Source: CBDATB01 sp965199745 (lineage in GTDB: Bacteria; Bacteroidota; Bacteroidia; Cytophagales; Flammeovirgaceae). Taken from it: a stretch of 64,000 bases of DNA. Position numbers and translations under genes: made by a program. The DNA is taken from positions 558,001-622,000 of the forward strand of contig CBDATB010000013.1 in the NCBI GenBank assembly GCA_965199745.1. The letters are read 5' to 3'. A model generated the notes under the pieces. That model did no database searches. It worked only from the letters and a program-made list of their open reading frames with translations, and was not told the origin of the DNA. Shown in pieces: positions 1 to 7,740 of the stretch (positions within the stretch are counted from its first letter, which is position 1; every line of letters starts with the position of its first letter).

Positions 1-543
1 TTCAATAGATTGGAGCAGGATAATGGCTTGTATTATAAAAATGGTAGGAAAACATCACTTTTTTATGGCAAGGAATATGAGCAAAAAGTAAAAGGAAATT
101 TAATACCAGAATTATACAAGGATAAAAATGTTTTGAGGTATGAATACAGGCTACTGAAAAGGTTAGGAGAAACTTTGAATGAGCCAGAGGTAAAGGCTTA
201 TATGCTTTATGATGAGGTCTTTTATTCAAAAATAGTAAGGATGTGGAAAGAGAATTATTTAAAAATTCACAAACTAAAATCTAAAATTAACGCTATGCCT
301 CCCACAAATAGCAAAAAGGGGTTTATAGAAAATTTGGCTTATATGACTATTTCAGATATTGGACAGCCCCAAGTATTGAAAAAAATAAAGGAATGGCAAA
401 GTATGAATGCAATAACAAAAAAACAGGCTTATGATTTGAGAAAGGGAGTTAAAGAAATTAGTAAAGTAACTTTTGATGAGCAAGGCAATGAACTAATCCA
501 AGAGTTAGACAAAAAAATTATTCAAACTGCAAGATGTGCATAA
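1..543 (+). CDS. Phage/plasmid replication initiator, gene II/X type, C-terminal part
   Basis: The reading frame is already open at base 1 (F-N-R before a TTG at 10), so the start lies left of the window and this is a C-terminal fragment of at least 180 residues. The stretch around residues 40-75 (K-N-V-L-R-Y-E-Y-R followed by a conserved L-Y-D-E-x-F-Y) resembles the C-terminal region of gpII/gene X replication proteins, the rolling-circle initiators of filamentous phages and related Bacteroidota elements. The catalytic tyrosine region would be off the edge. It is followed 76 bp later by terminase-type genes, an odd pairing since filamentous phages have no terminase, which suggests a chimeric or decayed element. 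Family assignment is from memory of the pattern and is moderate. Confidence 0.5.
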   Translation, partial: FNRLEQDNGLYYKNGRKTSLFYGKEYEQKVKGNLIPELYKDKNVLRYEYRLLKRLGETLNEPEVKAYMLYDEVFYSKIVRMWKENYLKIHKLKSKINAMPPTNSKKGFIENLAYMTISDIGQPQVLKKIKEWQSMNAITKKQAYDLRKGVKEISKVTFDEQGNELIQELDKKIIQTARCA

Positions 544-619
544 ACTCCTATATGTTAAGATGTATTCTGCACCTCATTTTGGTAACCATACCTAAAACCA
601 AGAACTAAAAACAAGCACA

Positions 620-988
620 ATGAGAAAGTCAAGTAAATATATTGTAAATGAAAGAGTTAGTAAGGTAGCAGAGCAACTAATTGAGGGTCAAGGTAGAAAA
701 TGTATAATTCTCTATGGTACAGAGGAATGGGGAGTAAGTGAGAGACAAATAGACAAGTACATAGCCAAAGCCAGAGATTTAATACAAAAAGAGAACTCCA
801 AAAACATAGACTTTGAATTATCAAAAGCATTAAGGAGAAATGAGTATCTGTATAGAAAATCCATAGAGGCAAAAGATTACAAATTAGTCCTTTTAGTCAA
901 TAGAGAACTAACCCAACTGCAAGGATTATATAAAATCAAGGTAGAGCATTCAGGCAATATAGAGTTTGTGAGCAATATACCAGACTAA
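620..988 (+). CDS. Terminase small subunit-like protein
   Basis: A 122-residue basic protein with an N-terminal helix-turn-helix-like segment (W-G-V-S-E-R-Q-I-D-K-Y-I, about residues 35-50) typical of phage small terminases, which bind the packaging site and hand the DNA to the large subunit. The function is inferred mainly from position: its stop codon overlaps the ATG of the large terminase by one base (TAATG), the usual coupled arrangement. The C-terminal third (residues 85-122) would be the contact region for the large subunit. It could instead be another small phage DNA-binding protein. Confidence 0.55.
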   Translation: MRKSSKYIVNERVSKVAEQLIEGQGRKCIILYGTEEWGVSERQIDKYIAKARDLIQKENSKNIDFELSKALRRNEYLYRKSIEAKDYKLVLLVNRELTQLQGLYKIKVEHSGNIEFVSNIPD

Positions 989-2214
989 TGAAAATAGACT
1001 TTTCAAAATACTATCAACCTAAGCCCAAACAATCCCTTGCCCATTCTAATAGGGCTAAATACCTCCTCTATGGTGGAAGTATGGGAAGCGGTAAGAGTTG
1101 GTTTTTATGTGCAGAAGCTATCAAAAACGCTATGATGTTTGAGGGTAATAGACTGGTAATAATCAGAAAAGAATTATCAGTATTGAGGAGGACTATACTT
1201 GTCTCCTTTTTCTCCATTTGCCCTCCTCAAATAATCAAAAACTACAATCAAAGCAGTTTAGTAATAACTTTCATCAATGGGTCTGTATTGACCTTTTTAG
1301 AGGCTAATATTGCCAAAGACCCACTACTAAATAAGCTGAAAGGTTTAGAGATAGGTTGGGCAGGGATAGATGAGGCAAATGAGGTTTCTTTAGGAGCCTA
1401 CCAAATCCTAAAAACAAGGCTAAGGTGGATATTGCCTAATGGCAATAAACCCAGATATGAAATAAGGCTGACCAGTAATCCAGAGAATTGTTGGCTTATT
1501 CCTACTTTCATTCAATCCAATAACCCTAATGAGGTCTATATACAAGCCCTCACAAGTGATAATTTTTCAGAGGATAGTGAGTATTACCAAAGCCTGAAAG
1601 AAGCCTTTAAGGACAGCCCCCAGATGCTCCAAAAATACCTTTATGGGGATTGGTCAATGATTGACACAATAAACCAGTTAATCCCCTCTAAATCGCTTGA
1701 AAACGCTTCAAAAAGAGTAGAGCAGGAATATGGCTATATCAGTCTGGGAATAGATGTAGCCAGATATGGGGAGGATAGAACCGTTTTTGTGATTTTAGTT
1801 TTAGGCAATATAGAACTCATAGAGAGCTACCAACAAACCTCCACCAACCAAGTAGTAACCAGAGCCGTTGAACTGATACAGGAGTACAATATTGACCCCA
1901 AACACGTGGGAATAGATGCGGTGGGTGTGGGTACTGGAGTAATAGACCAATTCAAAGGAATGGGCTACAATGTAATGCAAATTGTAGGAGGTGCAAAACC
2001 AGAGGAGTTAGAATATGAGGACAATTTCCAACCCTTTAATTTGAGGTCTCAAATGTATTATGAGTTGAGGAGAGAGTTTGTAAATGGAAATATTGGCAAC
2101 CAAAGAACATTGGGTAAGTCCCCAGACCTTGCAGATGCCCTATGTTATGCCAACTGGGCAAAAAACAACTATGATATTTCAGATTATTGGCTACCTATTT
2201 GTGGAGGGGTGTAG
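988..2214 (+). CDS. Phage terminase large subunit
   Basis: A 408-residue DNA-packaging motor. The N-terminal ATPase domain has a Walker A at about residues 30-37 (G-S-M-G-S-G-K-S), and a Walker B ending in D-E at about residues 128-130 (W-A-G-I-D-E-A-N-E). The C-terminal RNase H-like nuclease domain begins near residue 253 with G-I-D-V-A-R-Y-G-E-D-R-T, followed by a second acidic strand (V-G-I-D-A-V-G-V-G) and the terminal K-S-P-D-L-A-D-A-L helix, so both enzymatic halves are present and look intact. Large terminases cut concatemeric DNA and pump it into proheads. No portal, protease or capsid gene follows; a toxin-antitoxin cassette does. This is therefore a prophage remnant or a packaging gene captured by another element. 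Confidence 0.85.
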   Translation: MKIDFSKYYQPKPKQSLAHSNRAKYLLYGGSMGSGKSWFLCAEAIKNAMMFEGNRLVIIRKELSVLRRTILVSFFSICPPQIIKNYNQSSLVITFINGSVLTFLEANIAKDPLLNKLKGLEIGWAGIDEANEVSLGAYQILKTRLRWILPNGNKPRYEIRLTSNPENCWLIPTFIQSNNPNEVYIQALTSDNFSEDSEYYQSLKEAFKDSPQMLQKYLYGDWSMIDTINQLIPSKSLENASKRVEQEYGYISLGIDVARYGEDRTVFVILVLGNIELIESYQQTSTNQVVTRAVELIQEYNIDPKHVGIDAVGVGTGVIDQFKGMGYNVMQIVGGAKPEELEYEDNFQPFNLRSQMYYELRREFVNGNIGNQRTLGKSPDLADALCYANWAKNNYDISDYWLPICGGV

Positions 2215-2363
2215 AATTTCAAAGGGGGGGGTTATTTATTTTCTGTAAAACAATACCCCCAGTTTCTTTATAGAGTAGTGATTTTAGACCCAACTTTTAC
2301 AGTATAGCAGTAAAATAAGGGGACAGTCTCTCTATGTGGTAGGGAAAGTTTAAATCAGAAAAG

Positions 2364-2395
2364 TTGTTTTTTATTGCAACTTTTTACTATCTTTG
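2364..2395 (+). promoter_or_regulatory. Bacteroidota-type promoter of the toxin-antitoxin cassette
   Basis: A TTG at 2364-2366 is separated by 21 bp from TATCTTTG at 2388-2395, matching the TTG / TAnnTTTG pattern read by the Bacteroidota housekeeping sigma factor. The motif is followed by CA, as is common. The ATG of the antitoxin gene lies 33 bp downstream, which leaves a short AT-rich leader. No Shine-Dalgarno sequence is evident, as expected for this phylum. Confidence 0.6.
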
Positions 2396-2428
2396 CATTA
2401 TTAAAATTTGTTACAAAATTAATATAGT

Positions 2429-2635
2429 ATGAAACTGTTATTAGAGGTAAAAGATGAAAAAGCCCCTTTTGTTTTAGAAGTACTTAAAAACTTCAAATTT
2501 GTTAAAACAAAAGAATTAACCCCATATAAAGCAGAGGTTTTAGAGGGCATTAAGGAAGCAGTAGAAGAAATGAAGCTAATTAAGGAAGGAAAGCTAAAAG
2601 CAAGAGACGCAAGAGAATTAATCAATGAGTTATAA
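2429..2635 (+). CDS. RelB-like antitoxin
   Basis: A 68-residue acidic/basic helical protein. The first 25 residues could form the beta strand and helix of a DNA-binding dimer (M-K-L-L-L-E-V-K-D), and the C-terminal part is a run of charged helices ending in R-D-A-R-E-L-I-N-E-L, which in this family wraps the toxin. Its last 11 bases overlap the start of the RelE-type toxin frame, a classic type II toxin-antitoxin layout. It would neutralise the toxin and repress its own promoter at 2364-2395. Since the toxin frame is broken, the gene may persist as an orphan antitoxin. Assigned by context and size; sequence similarity to RelB/Phd groups is only suggestive. Confidence 0.65.
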   Translation: MKLLLEVKDEKAPFVLEVLKNFKFVKTKELTPYKAEVLEGIKEAVEEMKLIKEGKLKARDARELINEL

Positions 2636-2964
2636 AGTTAAGACCATTCCTTATTTTGAAAGGCAGTTAAAGAGATTGGCTAAAAAATATCCCTCTCTAA
2701 AAAAAGAATACCCAGATTTAATTCATTCAGTATCAGAAAACCCAACCAAAGGTATTGATTTGGGACAAGGTTGTTTTAAAAATACGATTGGCAATAAAGT
2801 CAAAGGGTAAAGGAAAATCAGGAGGAGCAAGGGTAATCAGTTACATAGCATTTATTCAAGAAACGGTCTACCTTCTAAGTATTTATGATAAATCTGAAAC
2901 AGAAGCCATTGACGATAAATATTTAAGTCAATTACTCCAACAAATTCCAAATTTTGAAAAATGA
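2625..2964 (+). pseudogene. RelE/ParE-family toxin, disrupted by a +1 frameshift
   Basis: Two overlapping frames join into one RelE-type toxin of about 112 residues. The first (from 2625) gives the N-terminal half, with F-E-R-Q-L-K-R-L-A-K-K-Y-P-S-L and N-P-T-K-G-I-D-L-G; the second (stop at 2962-2964) gives K-I-R-L-A-I-K-S-K-G-K-G-K-S-G-G-A-R and then V-I-S-Y-I-A-F. The family normally reads straight from C-F/Y-K into I-R-L-A. Here the joint is a run of five A at 2778-2782 where four would keep frame, so one extra A causes the break. As written the product ends at residue 61 and lacks the ribosome-cleaving C-terminal half. It may be a real inactivation, slippage-dependent expression, or a sequencing error in a short homopolymer. 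Confidence 0.8.
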
Positions 2965-3254
2965 AAACGATAAACAACAAAGAAATATTAGATGAGTTTA
3001 TAGGTAAGAAAGGTACTAAAGAAAGAGAAGCGTTTGAGAATGAATTAAAAGCAGATGTATTAGCCTATAAGTTTAAAGAATTGAGAAAGAAAAAGCATTT
3101 AACCCAACAACAACTGGCTGAAAAGGCAGGTATGGGTAAAGAGCAAATTTCAAAAATTGAAAATGGTAAGTTTAATTTGACCTTATCCAGTATAAATAAA
3201 ATAGCTGGTGCATTAGGGTCTAAACTAAATTTTGATTTGCAACCAGTAGAATAA
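2961..3254 (+). CDS. XRE-family helix-turn-helix regulator of the toxin-antitoxin cassette
   Basis: A 97-residue protein with a helical N-terminal arm (residues 1-30) and a complete HTH_3/XRE domain at about residues 32-90: L-T-Q-Q-Q-L-A-E-K-A-G-M-G-K-E-Q-I-S-K is the textbook two-helix motif, followed by I-E-N-G-K. The start overlaps the toxin stop by four bases (ATGA), so it belongs to the same transcript. In HigBA-like systems such a protein is the antitoxin and autorepressor. Here it makes a third gene in addition to the upstream RelB-like one, giving an antitoxin-toxin-XRE order. Confidence 0.85.
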   Translation: MKTINNKEILDEFIGKKGTKEREAFENELKADVLAYKFKELRKKKHLTQQQLAEKAGMGKEQISKIENGKFNLTLSSINKIAGALGSKLNFDLQPVE

Positions 3255-3571
3255 TAAAGACTTTTGAGGAGGTTACCTTCTCTGATGAATTAGTACCTTT
3301 GCAAAAACATTTTTTGCCTATGATATAGACAAAATGAAGATATAAAAATATTGAAGCGTTAGCTTTTATTTAGGAATTAGAAAATCTCCAATTTATCTAA
3401 ACACACCTAAAGTAAAAGTAAGACGCTCACGCTACGGCGTGGGCTGTTCTTATTTGGTGTGTGGGTGTTTGGATATACCTGAAAGACTGATGAGTTACAG
3501 TACCCACGCTTTTTTATTGGAAAAAATTAAATAATGCCTTTGGGACTGGGGTAAATAAAAAAACAGTCTTA
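3255..3571. other. Intergenic stretch with a promoter-like motif and a stem-loop
   Basis: No coding frame was found. TACCTTTG at 3294-3301 followed by CA matches the Bacteroidota -7 element on the plus strand, but no TTG sits at the correct distance (the nearest is 27 bp upstream). A long imperfect stem-loop follows at 3401-3462, listed separately. Either could belong to the leader of the nuclease gene at 3572. Confidence 0.5.
3401..3462. repeat. Imperfect inverted repeat with GC-rich core
   Basis: ACACACC at 3401-3407 pairs with GGTGTGT at 3456-3462, and the centre CACGC-TACG-GCGTG (3428-3441) is a perfect five-base stem with a four-base loop. The intervening arms pair only partly (TAAG against CTTA). 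The GC-rich core stands out against AT-rich surroundings. There is no T-run after it, so it is not an obvious terminator. It may be a leader structure or the end of a mobile element. Confidence 0.55.
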
Positions 3572-5197
3572 ATGGATATTCAAAAGCTATTTTATGAATT
3601 ACATACATATCAAAAAGAGGAGAAAGAGAACAATAAAATAATCACACCAGATTTTAATGCCTTTCAGGTTTTATCTCCTAAAGAAACACAACTATCAAGG
3701 TTTATAGGGGAATTGCTAAACAGAAAAGGAGTACACGCACAAGGGAAAATATTTTTAGACCAGTTTATTGATAGATTTTTGAGAAAAAAAGCATTTTTCA
3801 AAAACGCTAAAAGTATTGATGTTTCCCTTGAATATGCCAATAAATCTCTTGACGGGCAAATAGATATTTTCATTGTATTTGAAAATAAATTTGCTATTGC
3901 TATTGAGAACAAACCTTTTGCTGATGACCAAGAAAGGCAAATTATGAGGTATTGTGATTTTATGGTAAGAGAGTACGGAGAGGATAATTTTTTAATGATA
4001 TACCTTTCAGCAGATGGTTCAAACCCGACAGATAAAAGTTTAAGCAAGGATGAGCGAGGTAAACTGGAGAAAGAAAACAAGTTTTTGGTTCTCTCCTATC
4101 CACAAATGAGAGATTGGGTAAATAACTGCATTGAAATATTAAAAGAAACTGGAGCAGAAAGGCTAACCAAACTTTTGGGAGAATTTGCAGAGTATATCAA
4201 TTTAGAATTTAGGAAACAAAATGAGCTTAAAAACACGCCTATGAATAAAGCTTTGAAAGAGAATATAATAGAAGCCCATCAATTGGTAGCATTTTGGAAT
4301 GACAGTTACAAAGATTTTAAAAAAGTATATGCAGAAAAGATAAACCAACTCTTTAATGAGAAATTGCCCAAATTAGTTTATGAGGATTTAAGAAATAGAG
4401 ATGTTATCGATAATAATTGGGAATTTAAAAAAGGAAGGTTTGATATAAATAAAAACCATTTAGAAGGATTTACAATAAAAAAGAAAGTTTGGAAAAAATC
4501 AGCTATTGGAATTTACTCCCATAAGGTAGGTTATGTCAGAGATAAAAAAAACTATTTTTCAAGAGGGTTTTTCCCAATTATACTAACAGATTTACCTATA
4601 AAAAGAGAAAATTATAATAGCATTTATTGTAGCTTGACAGGAGCAATATCATCAAAATATTATAACCAATTAAAGTCTCCTATGGGTCAATGGTTAGGTG
4701 ATTTTCCAGAAAGTAACTATCAATTTTGGGGAGATGAGCATTGGAGAGAAATTAAACCAAATGGTGAAACGGTAAACTACATTTCTTTGTTTTTAGAAAA
4801 ACTGATTAAGGTTTGTGAGACAGATATTGATGAGGTTGAGGGATTGAATGAGAAAGAAAGCCTATATACAGAAAACCGTTTTAGAAACTTTGTTAATCAG
4901 TTTTCTTGGATTTTCGCTAAAACCTATGCCAACAAAGCCCCACACGAATATATTGTTTTAAATAAGGTTGGCAGTGAGTATAAGGAGGAGTTTAGTAAAA
5001 TAGCCCAATTCATTAGAGAAAAGGGCTTTAAAGCATTCTATTACACAAGAGAGGGTTATTACTACAAGTTAGATGAAAACTATTATTGGACAATGGATGA
5101 CAAAACAGAGGATACAGATTTGATTAACAGAGCAAAAATTGCTGATTATGATTTGGTAGATAATACTTGGAAATGGAAAGGAGAACCAGTAAAGTAA
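3572..5197 (+). CDS. PD-(D/E)XK nuclease family protein (PDDEXK_4-like)
   Basis: A 541-residue protein. The N-terminal 160 residues carry a restriction-endonuclease-like core: a helix glutamate at residue 47 (R-F-I-G-E-L-L), D98 in G-Q-I-D-I-F and E112-N-K114 in A-I-E-N-K-P, then the Q-x2-R-Y helix (D-Q-E-R-Q-I-M-R-Y). This is the arrangement of PD-(D/E)XK superfamily members, where D98, E112 and K114 bind the metal and cut DNA. The remaining 380 residues show no motif I recognise. They are rich in aromatics and may bind DNA or a partner. The gene is solitary in a mobile island, where such proteins are often defence or abortive-infection candidates; that role is inferred. Confidence 0.75.
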   Translation: MDIQKLFYELHTYQKEEKENNKIITPDFNAFQVLSPKETQLSRFIGELLNRKGVHAQGKIFLDQFIDRFLRKKAFFKNAKSIDVSLEYANKSLDGQIDIFIVFENKFAIAIENKPFADDQERQIMRYCDFMVREYGEDNFLMIYLSADGSNPTDKSLSKDERGKLEKENKFLVLSYPQMRDWVNNCIEILKETGAERLTKLLGEFAEYINLEFRKQNELKNTPMNKALKENIIEAHQLVAFWNDSYKDFKKVYAEKINQLFNEKLPKLVYEDLRNRDVIDNNWEFKKGRFDINKNHLEGFTIKKKVWKKSAIGIYSHKVGYVRDKKNYFSRGFFPIILTDLPIKRENYNSIYCSLTGAISSKYYNQLKSPMGQWLGDFPESNYQFWGDEHWREIKPNGETVNYISLFLEKLIKVCETDIDEVEGLNEKESLYTENRFRNFVNQFSWIFAKTYANKAPHEYIVLNKVGSEYKEEFSKIAQFIREKGFKAFYYTREGYYYKLDENYYWTMDDKTEDTDLINRAKIADYDLVDNTWKWKGEPVK

Positions 5198-5320
5198 CTT
5201 TAGTAGGGAGAAATTACAGGAGAAATAACCAAAGATGATTATTGTGAGACAAATTTTTGATATTTGCAGGGACAGAAAGTAACATAAAGGGTTATCTTTA
5301 TTGAGATATTAGCACCTCAA

Positions 5321-5384
5321 CAAGGGATATACAAAGGGACAAAAACAAGGGATATTACAAAAAGTGTCCCTATTTTGTCCCTTT
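5321..5384. repeat. Nested inverted repeat with direct repeats
   Basis: AAAGGGACAAAA (5333-5344) is the exact reverse complement of TTTTGTCCCTTT (5373-5384). Inside it AGGGA (5348-5352) pairs with TCCCT (5367-5371). The ten bases CAAGGGATAT occur twice (5321-5330 and 5346-5355). The hairpin could end transcription of the nuclease gene, but the direct plus inverted layout also resembles binding sites of a replication or partition protein. Confidence 0.65.
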
Positions 5385-5476
5385 AATTTTTAGAAAGCAA
5401 CTAAAAGTGCTATATATCAGTAACTTATAAAGTTGCTTTACTTTTTGTATTGTATTTTTGATTGGGGTACAATTAA

Positions 5477-6159
5477 CCAATTTGTACAAACCAAGAATCC
5501 TCAATTAGCCCAGCCTTTGAAGCAAATGTAGAAAATGGTCGAGTGTCATTCAAAAATGCTGATGACTTGAAAGGTTTTGTCAATCATTCTAAGACCGTAA
5601 GTAATGAGGATTTTGTAACTACTATTAAGCAGTTTGAACGACAAGACTTTCGTTCCCTTACACCTGTCTGTAGTGAAGATGAAGTCGAAAGTATCAGAGA
5701 ATATAAAGACTATAAATTACAATCTCTACGAGAAAATTTTGAATTTGCTAATGCCAGAATAAATGAAGATGAAGTAGAGTTAGACGATGAGGATGAGATG
5801 ATTGCCAACCCATATTTTGCTTCTCTCTTGAATAGAGATAGAGAAATAAAAGTAGATGATGATATATACAAGTATACCTCAGACGGCGTGTACTTTACTG
5901 CTGAGAATAATATTTTCTACTTTATATGACTATTTAGAAGATAGAGACCCAGCCGAGAATAATGCAGGTGGAAGAATAGCAGGTGGAATATCGGAAGTGG
6001 AGTACGTCACAAATTGGCTTTAGTACAAGTGGTCAACAAGTAAATCCTACTTTTAATCCTGCAAGCAAACAATATAGTGGGGTAACAATAGTTAGTTATG
6101 GAATGGCAAGAAGAGGCAATACTTGGAGGGGTAATAGGCTTATTTATAGGCAAGAATAA
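5477..6159 (+). pseudogene. Degraded hypothetical gene in two frames
   Basis: An open frame from 5477 (after a stop at 5474) to 5929 encodes an acidic protein piece beginning P-I-C-T-N-Q-E-S-S with no ATG; the first usable start is GTG at 5543. It ends F-Y-F-I at 5929. Further on, a second frame (about 5980-6159) encodes Q-I-G-F-S-T-S-G-Q-Q-V-N-P and ends R-L-I-Y-R-Q-E, a plausible protein C-terminus. No continuous frame joins the two, and a third frame is open between them, so I read this as one gene broken by small indels. The missing N-terminus supports decay. The family is not recognised. Confidence 0.5.
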
Positions 6160-6193
6160 ATTATATTTGTGCTTACTATTTTTGAAATTAATA

Positions 6194-6228
6194 AAAACGA
6201 AATAGTGTTTACCGCTATTTCGTTTTTT
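6194..6228 (+). terminator. Rho-independent terminator
   Basis: AAAACGAAATAG (6194-6205) pairs perfectly with CTATTTCGTTTT (6215-6226) around a nine-base loop, and the stem runs directly into a T-run (6223-6228). It sits 35 bp after the stop of the degraded gene ending at 6159 and would separate that transcript from the barrel gene starting at 6237. The A-rich left side makes it potentially bidirectional. Confidence 0.8.
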
Positions 6229-6236
6229 ACTTTATT

Positions 6237-6806
6237 ATGGAAACTATTTTTAAAGCAACACTCTTGAACGCATTAATATTGTTTTTTTTCTGCTACAAAG
6301 CTTTTGGTCAAACAGAAAAAAAAATATTATTAGAACAAACCCTACTTTATATCCATTAAAAACATGGAATATTCAGTATGAAAGAAAAATTAAAAATAAG
6401 GGTATACAAATAACCTTTGCACATATAGATGAGCAATACTTTATAGATGGCTCATTAATAGATGGTATTATTTTTACCTTTGACTATAAATTTTATTTTT
6501 CACCCAGGAAAGAAGGAAAAAAAAGAAAAAATTATATAGCACCTTATCTGCGGTTTCAAAATATTTTCTTTGAAAATGGTTTAGAGACGACACAATCAAA
6601 CCAATTAGGAGTTGGTGTTTTATATGGTAGAGTAGTACCACTATTTAAATCAAAAATATTTGAAGTAGATTTTCATGGTGGAATTAACTATTATTCCAGA
6701 AAGGTTAAATTTTATATCTGTAGACCAGGAATTAGATATTTTTTACCCAAGTACCCTTTATGGTCTTGGATTTAGAGTAGGTTTATTTATTGGGATGAGG
6801 CTTTAA
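6237..6806 (+). pseudogene. Small outer-membrane beta-barrel protein (DUF3575-like), two frameshifts
   Basis: From ATG 6237 the frame encodes a signal peptide (hydrophobic run A-L-I-L-F-F-F-C-Y, then F-G-Q), but stops after 41 residues. A second frame continues with R-T-N-P-T-L-Y-P-L-K-T-W-N-I-Q-Y-E and alternating strands typical of small barrels. A third frame ends Y-G-L-G-F-R-V-G-L-F-I-G-M-R-L at 6806, a good barrel end, three bases before the next ATG. The breaks fall at a run of nine A (6316-6324, one short or two long) and a run of six T (6739-6744, one long). Restoring both gives a protein of about 190 residues. The DUF3575-like call rests on the overall pattern. Confidence 0.65.
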
Positions 6807-6808
6807 TC

Positions 6809-7426
6809 ATGAAAAGAATAGCTGTTTATTTTCTTGTATGTTCTTTAATATCAAGTTGTGTAAGTTCAAGGTCTTACGTTACTCCTAAGAATGGATATAC
6901 CTTTTCAAAAGGAGATACTTTATTAACAACTATTATGATACATTCTAATCCTGATTTATCAGATTATGGTACAGAGAAAATACAGAGTATGTTTAATAAA
7001 TGTAAAGGCTTATATGTTTTACCATTTCAAGAAGGACAAAAAAGATTAAGTAAAAGTCCAATAGGTTTTTTACAGCCCTATGAAGAAATGCCCAAAAATC
7101 AAATGCGTTTATTAAAAGAAAATACAAATGTAAGATACCTTCTTACAGGTGGTCTGTTAGACAGAATAGTGAGTAACCCATTAATTCACGACCCTCTTAC
7201 ATCCTTTAATAAAACACGTTGGGTTACTTATATATTTAAACTTTATGATTCACAAGAAGAAAGGTTAGTATTGAATTATCAAAATAGGGTAAAAGCTACT
7301 AATACGGAAGTTGAGTTCACTGAGGGCTTTTCAATAGGCTTCTATTCTATTTTGAATATTGATAAAATTGGCGTAAGAAAAAGTATAAAAAAATTATATA
7401 GGTCTTGTCATTGTACAGGAAATTAA
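6809..7426 (+). CDS. Hypothetical lipoprotein
   Basis: A 205-residue protein with a lipoprotein signal: M-K-R-I-A followed by a short hydrophobic run and the lipobox L-I-S-S-C (Cys17). It should therefore be anchored to a membrane, most likely the outer one. The mature part mixes strands and helices with no motif I recognise (R-Y-L-L-T-G-G near residue 110 is the most distinctive). It begins two bases after the stop of the broken barrel gene, so the two were probably one operon encoding envelope proteins. The C-terminus ends in a Cys-containing basic tail. Confidence 0.6.
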   Translation: MKRIAVYFLVCSLISSCVSSRSYVTPKNGYTFSKGDTLLTTIMIHSNPDLSDYGTEKIQSMFNKCKGLYVLPFQEGQKRLSKSPIGFLQPYEEMPKNQMRLLKENTNVRYLLTGGLLDRIVSNPLIHDPLTSFNKTRWVTYIFKLYDSQEERLVLNYQNRVKATNTEVEFTEGFSIGFYSILNIDKIGVRKSIKKLYRSCHCTGN

Positions 7427-7452
7427 ACCTTTTCCAATACCGCCATATTCAT

Positions 7453-7484
7453 AAATCTCCAGGCGGAGATCCGCCTGGAGATTT
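7453..7484. repeat. Perfect 15-bp palindrome
   Basis: AAATCTCCAGGCGGA (7453-7467) and TCCGCCTGGAGATTT (7470-7484) are exact reverse complements separated by GA. The core is GC-rich. No T-run follows on either strand, so it is not a typical terminator. It ends two bases inside the stop codon of the remnant on the minus strand. A REP-like or element-end sequence is possible. Confidence 0.75.
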
Positions 7485-7740
7485 AAAAAACTACTCCTGC
7501 AACCCCCCTCCACTGCTCATAATCCGCCCTAGAAAGATTGAGTTTCATAAACTCTTCAAAACCTTCACCTTTCAATCTGGTAAGTCTTTCAATTTTTTCC
7601 CTTAACCGCTTAGCTGTTTTCAAATTACGATTGCCCCATACACACTAGGCTACTGTCTCTGCGGTGTCCCCGTCATAATAAATGAGCCAGTATTTTTTCT
7701 TTTTTTTACCTACATAAGTCCAAAATACGTTGAGGGCAAA
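7483..7740 (-). pseudogene. C-terminal remnant of an unrecognised gene
   Basis: The minus strand has a frame of about 85 residues that looks coding: F-W-T-Y-V-G-K-K-K-K-K-Y-W-L-I-Y-Y-D-G-D-T, an in-frame TAG at 7645-7647, then N-L-K-T-A-K-R-L-R-E-K-I-E-R-L and a final Y-E-Q-W-R-G-V-A-G. There is no start codon, and it is closed upstream by a stop at 7741-7743. Composition (Lys/Arg-rich helix plus aromatic strands) suggests a nucleic-acid-binding protein tail, but I cannot name a family. Confidence 0.4.
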
